Source: an uncultured Collinsella sp.
GTDB taxonomy: Bacteria; Actinomycetota; Coriobacteriia; Coriobacteriales; Coriobacteriaceae
Reading direction: 5' to 3'
Length of the DNA: 5,360 bases
NCBI GenBank assembly: GCA_902494585.1
Contig: CABUUD010000117.1
Coordinates: 1 to 5,360, forward strand
The position numbers were made by a program, and so were the translations under genes. Below the pieces are notes generated by a model, which saw only the letters and a program-made list of their open reading frames with translations, was not told the DNA's origin and made no database searches. Of this stretch, positions 5,357 through 5,360 are shown one piece after another (the first letter of the stretch is position 1; every line of letters starts with the position of its first letter).

Positions 5357-5360
5357 GGGA

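Noticed and set aside
1..5360. CRISPR array, tRNA, rRNA or insertion sequence
   Set aside because: No spaced direct repeats, cloverleaf-like segments, transposase motifs or terminal repeats with target duplications were seen.

Overview
The window is GC-rich with compact genes, all on the minus strand. Two things suggest a host-associated actinobacterium of the Coriobacteriia/Collinsella type. The RapZ P-loop has arginine where lysine is usual, and a sialic-acid catabolic gene set sits among short intergenic gaps. This assignment is an inference from protein style and base composition, not from a database match.

In the direction of transcription (right to left) the order is: a hairpin at the right edge (5329-5356); a carbohydrate esterase family 7 (CE7, acetyl xylan esterase/cephalosporin C deacetylase type) gene with a complete Ser-Asp-His triad (4315-5292); a shorter paralogue overlapping it by 8 nt, in which the nucleophile serine is glycine (3471-4322); a NanA-like aldolase starting at GTG (2482-3402); a 110-nt inverted repeat covering the nanA stop codon (2376-2485); a ROK-family kinase, probably NanK (1346-2311); a 98-nt structured gap (1231-1328); NanE (519-1205); a rho-independent terminator (431-467); and the first 140 codons of rapZ (1-420), which runs off the left edge.

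The genes fit one pathway. The esterase could remove O-acetyl groups from sialic acid. NanA would split N-acetylneuraminate into pyruvate and ManNAc, NanK would phosphorylate ManNAc, and NanE would epimerise ManNAc-6-P to GlcNAc-6-P. No sialidase, transporter, nagA/nagB or nan regulator lies in the window. The terminator after nanE marks the end of the operon, and rapZ probably belongs to the next, housekeeping unit.

The less ordinary content is the serine-less esterase partner made from the same transcript, and two large intercistronic hairpins. Their imperfect pairs become G-U wobbles on one RNA strand only: the sense strand for the nanK-nanE element and the antisense strand for the nanA-nanK element.
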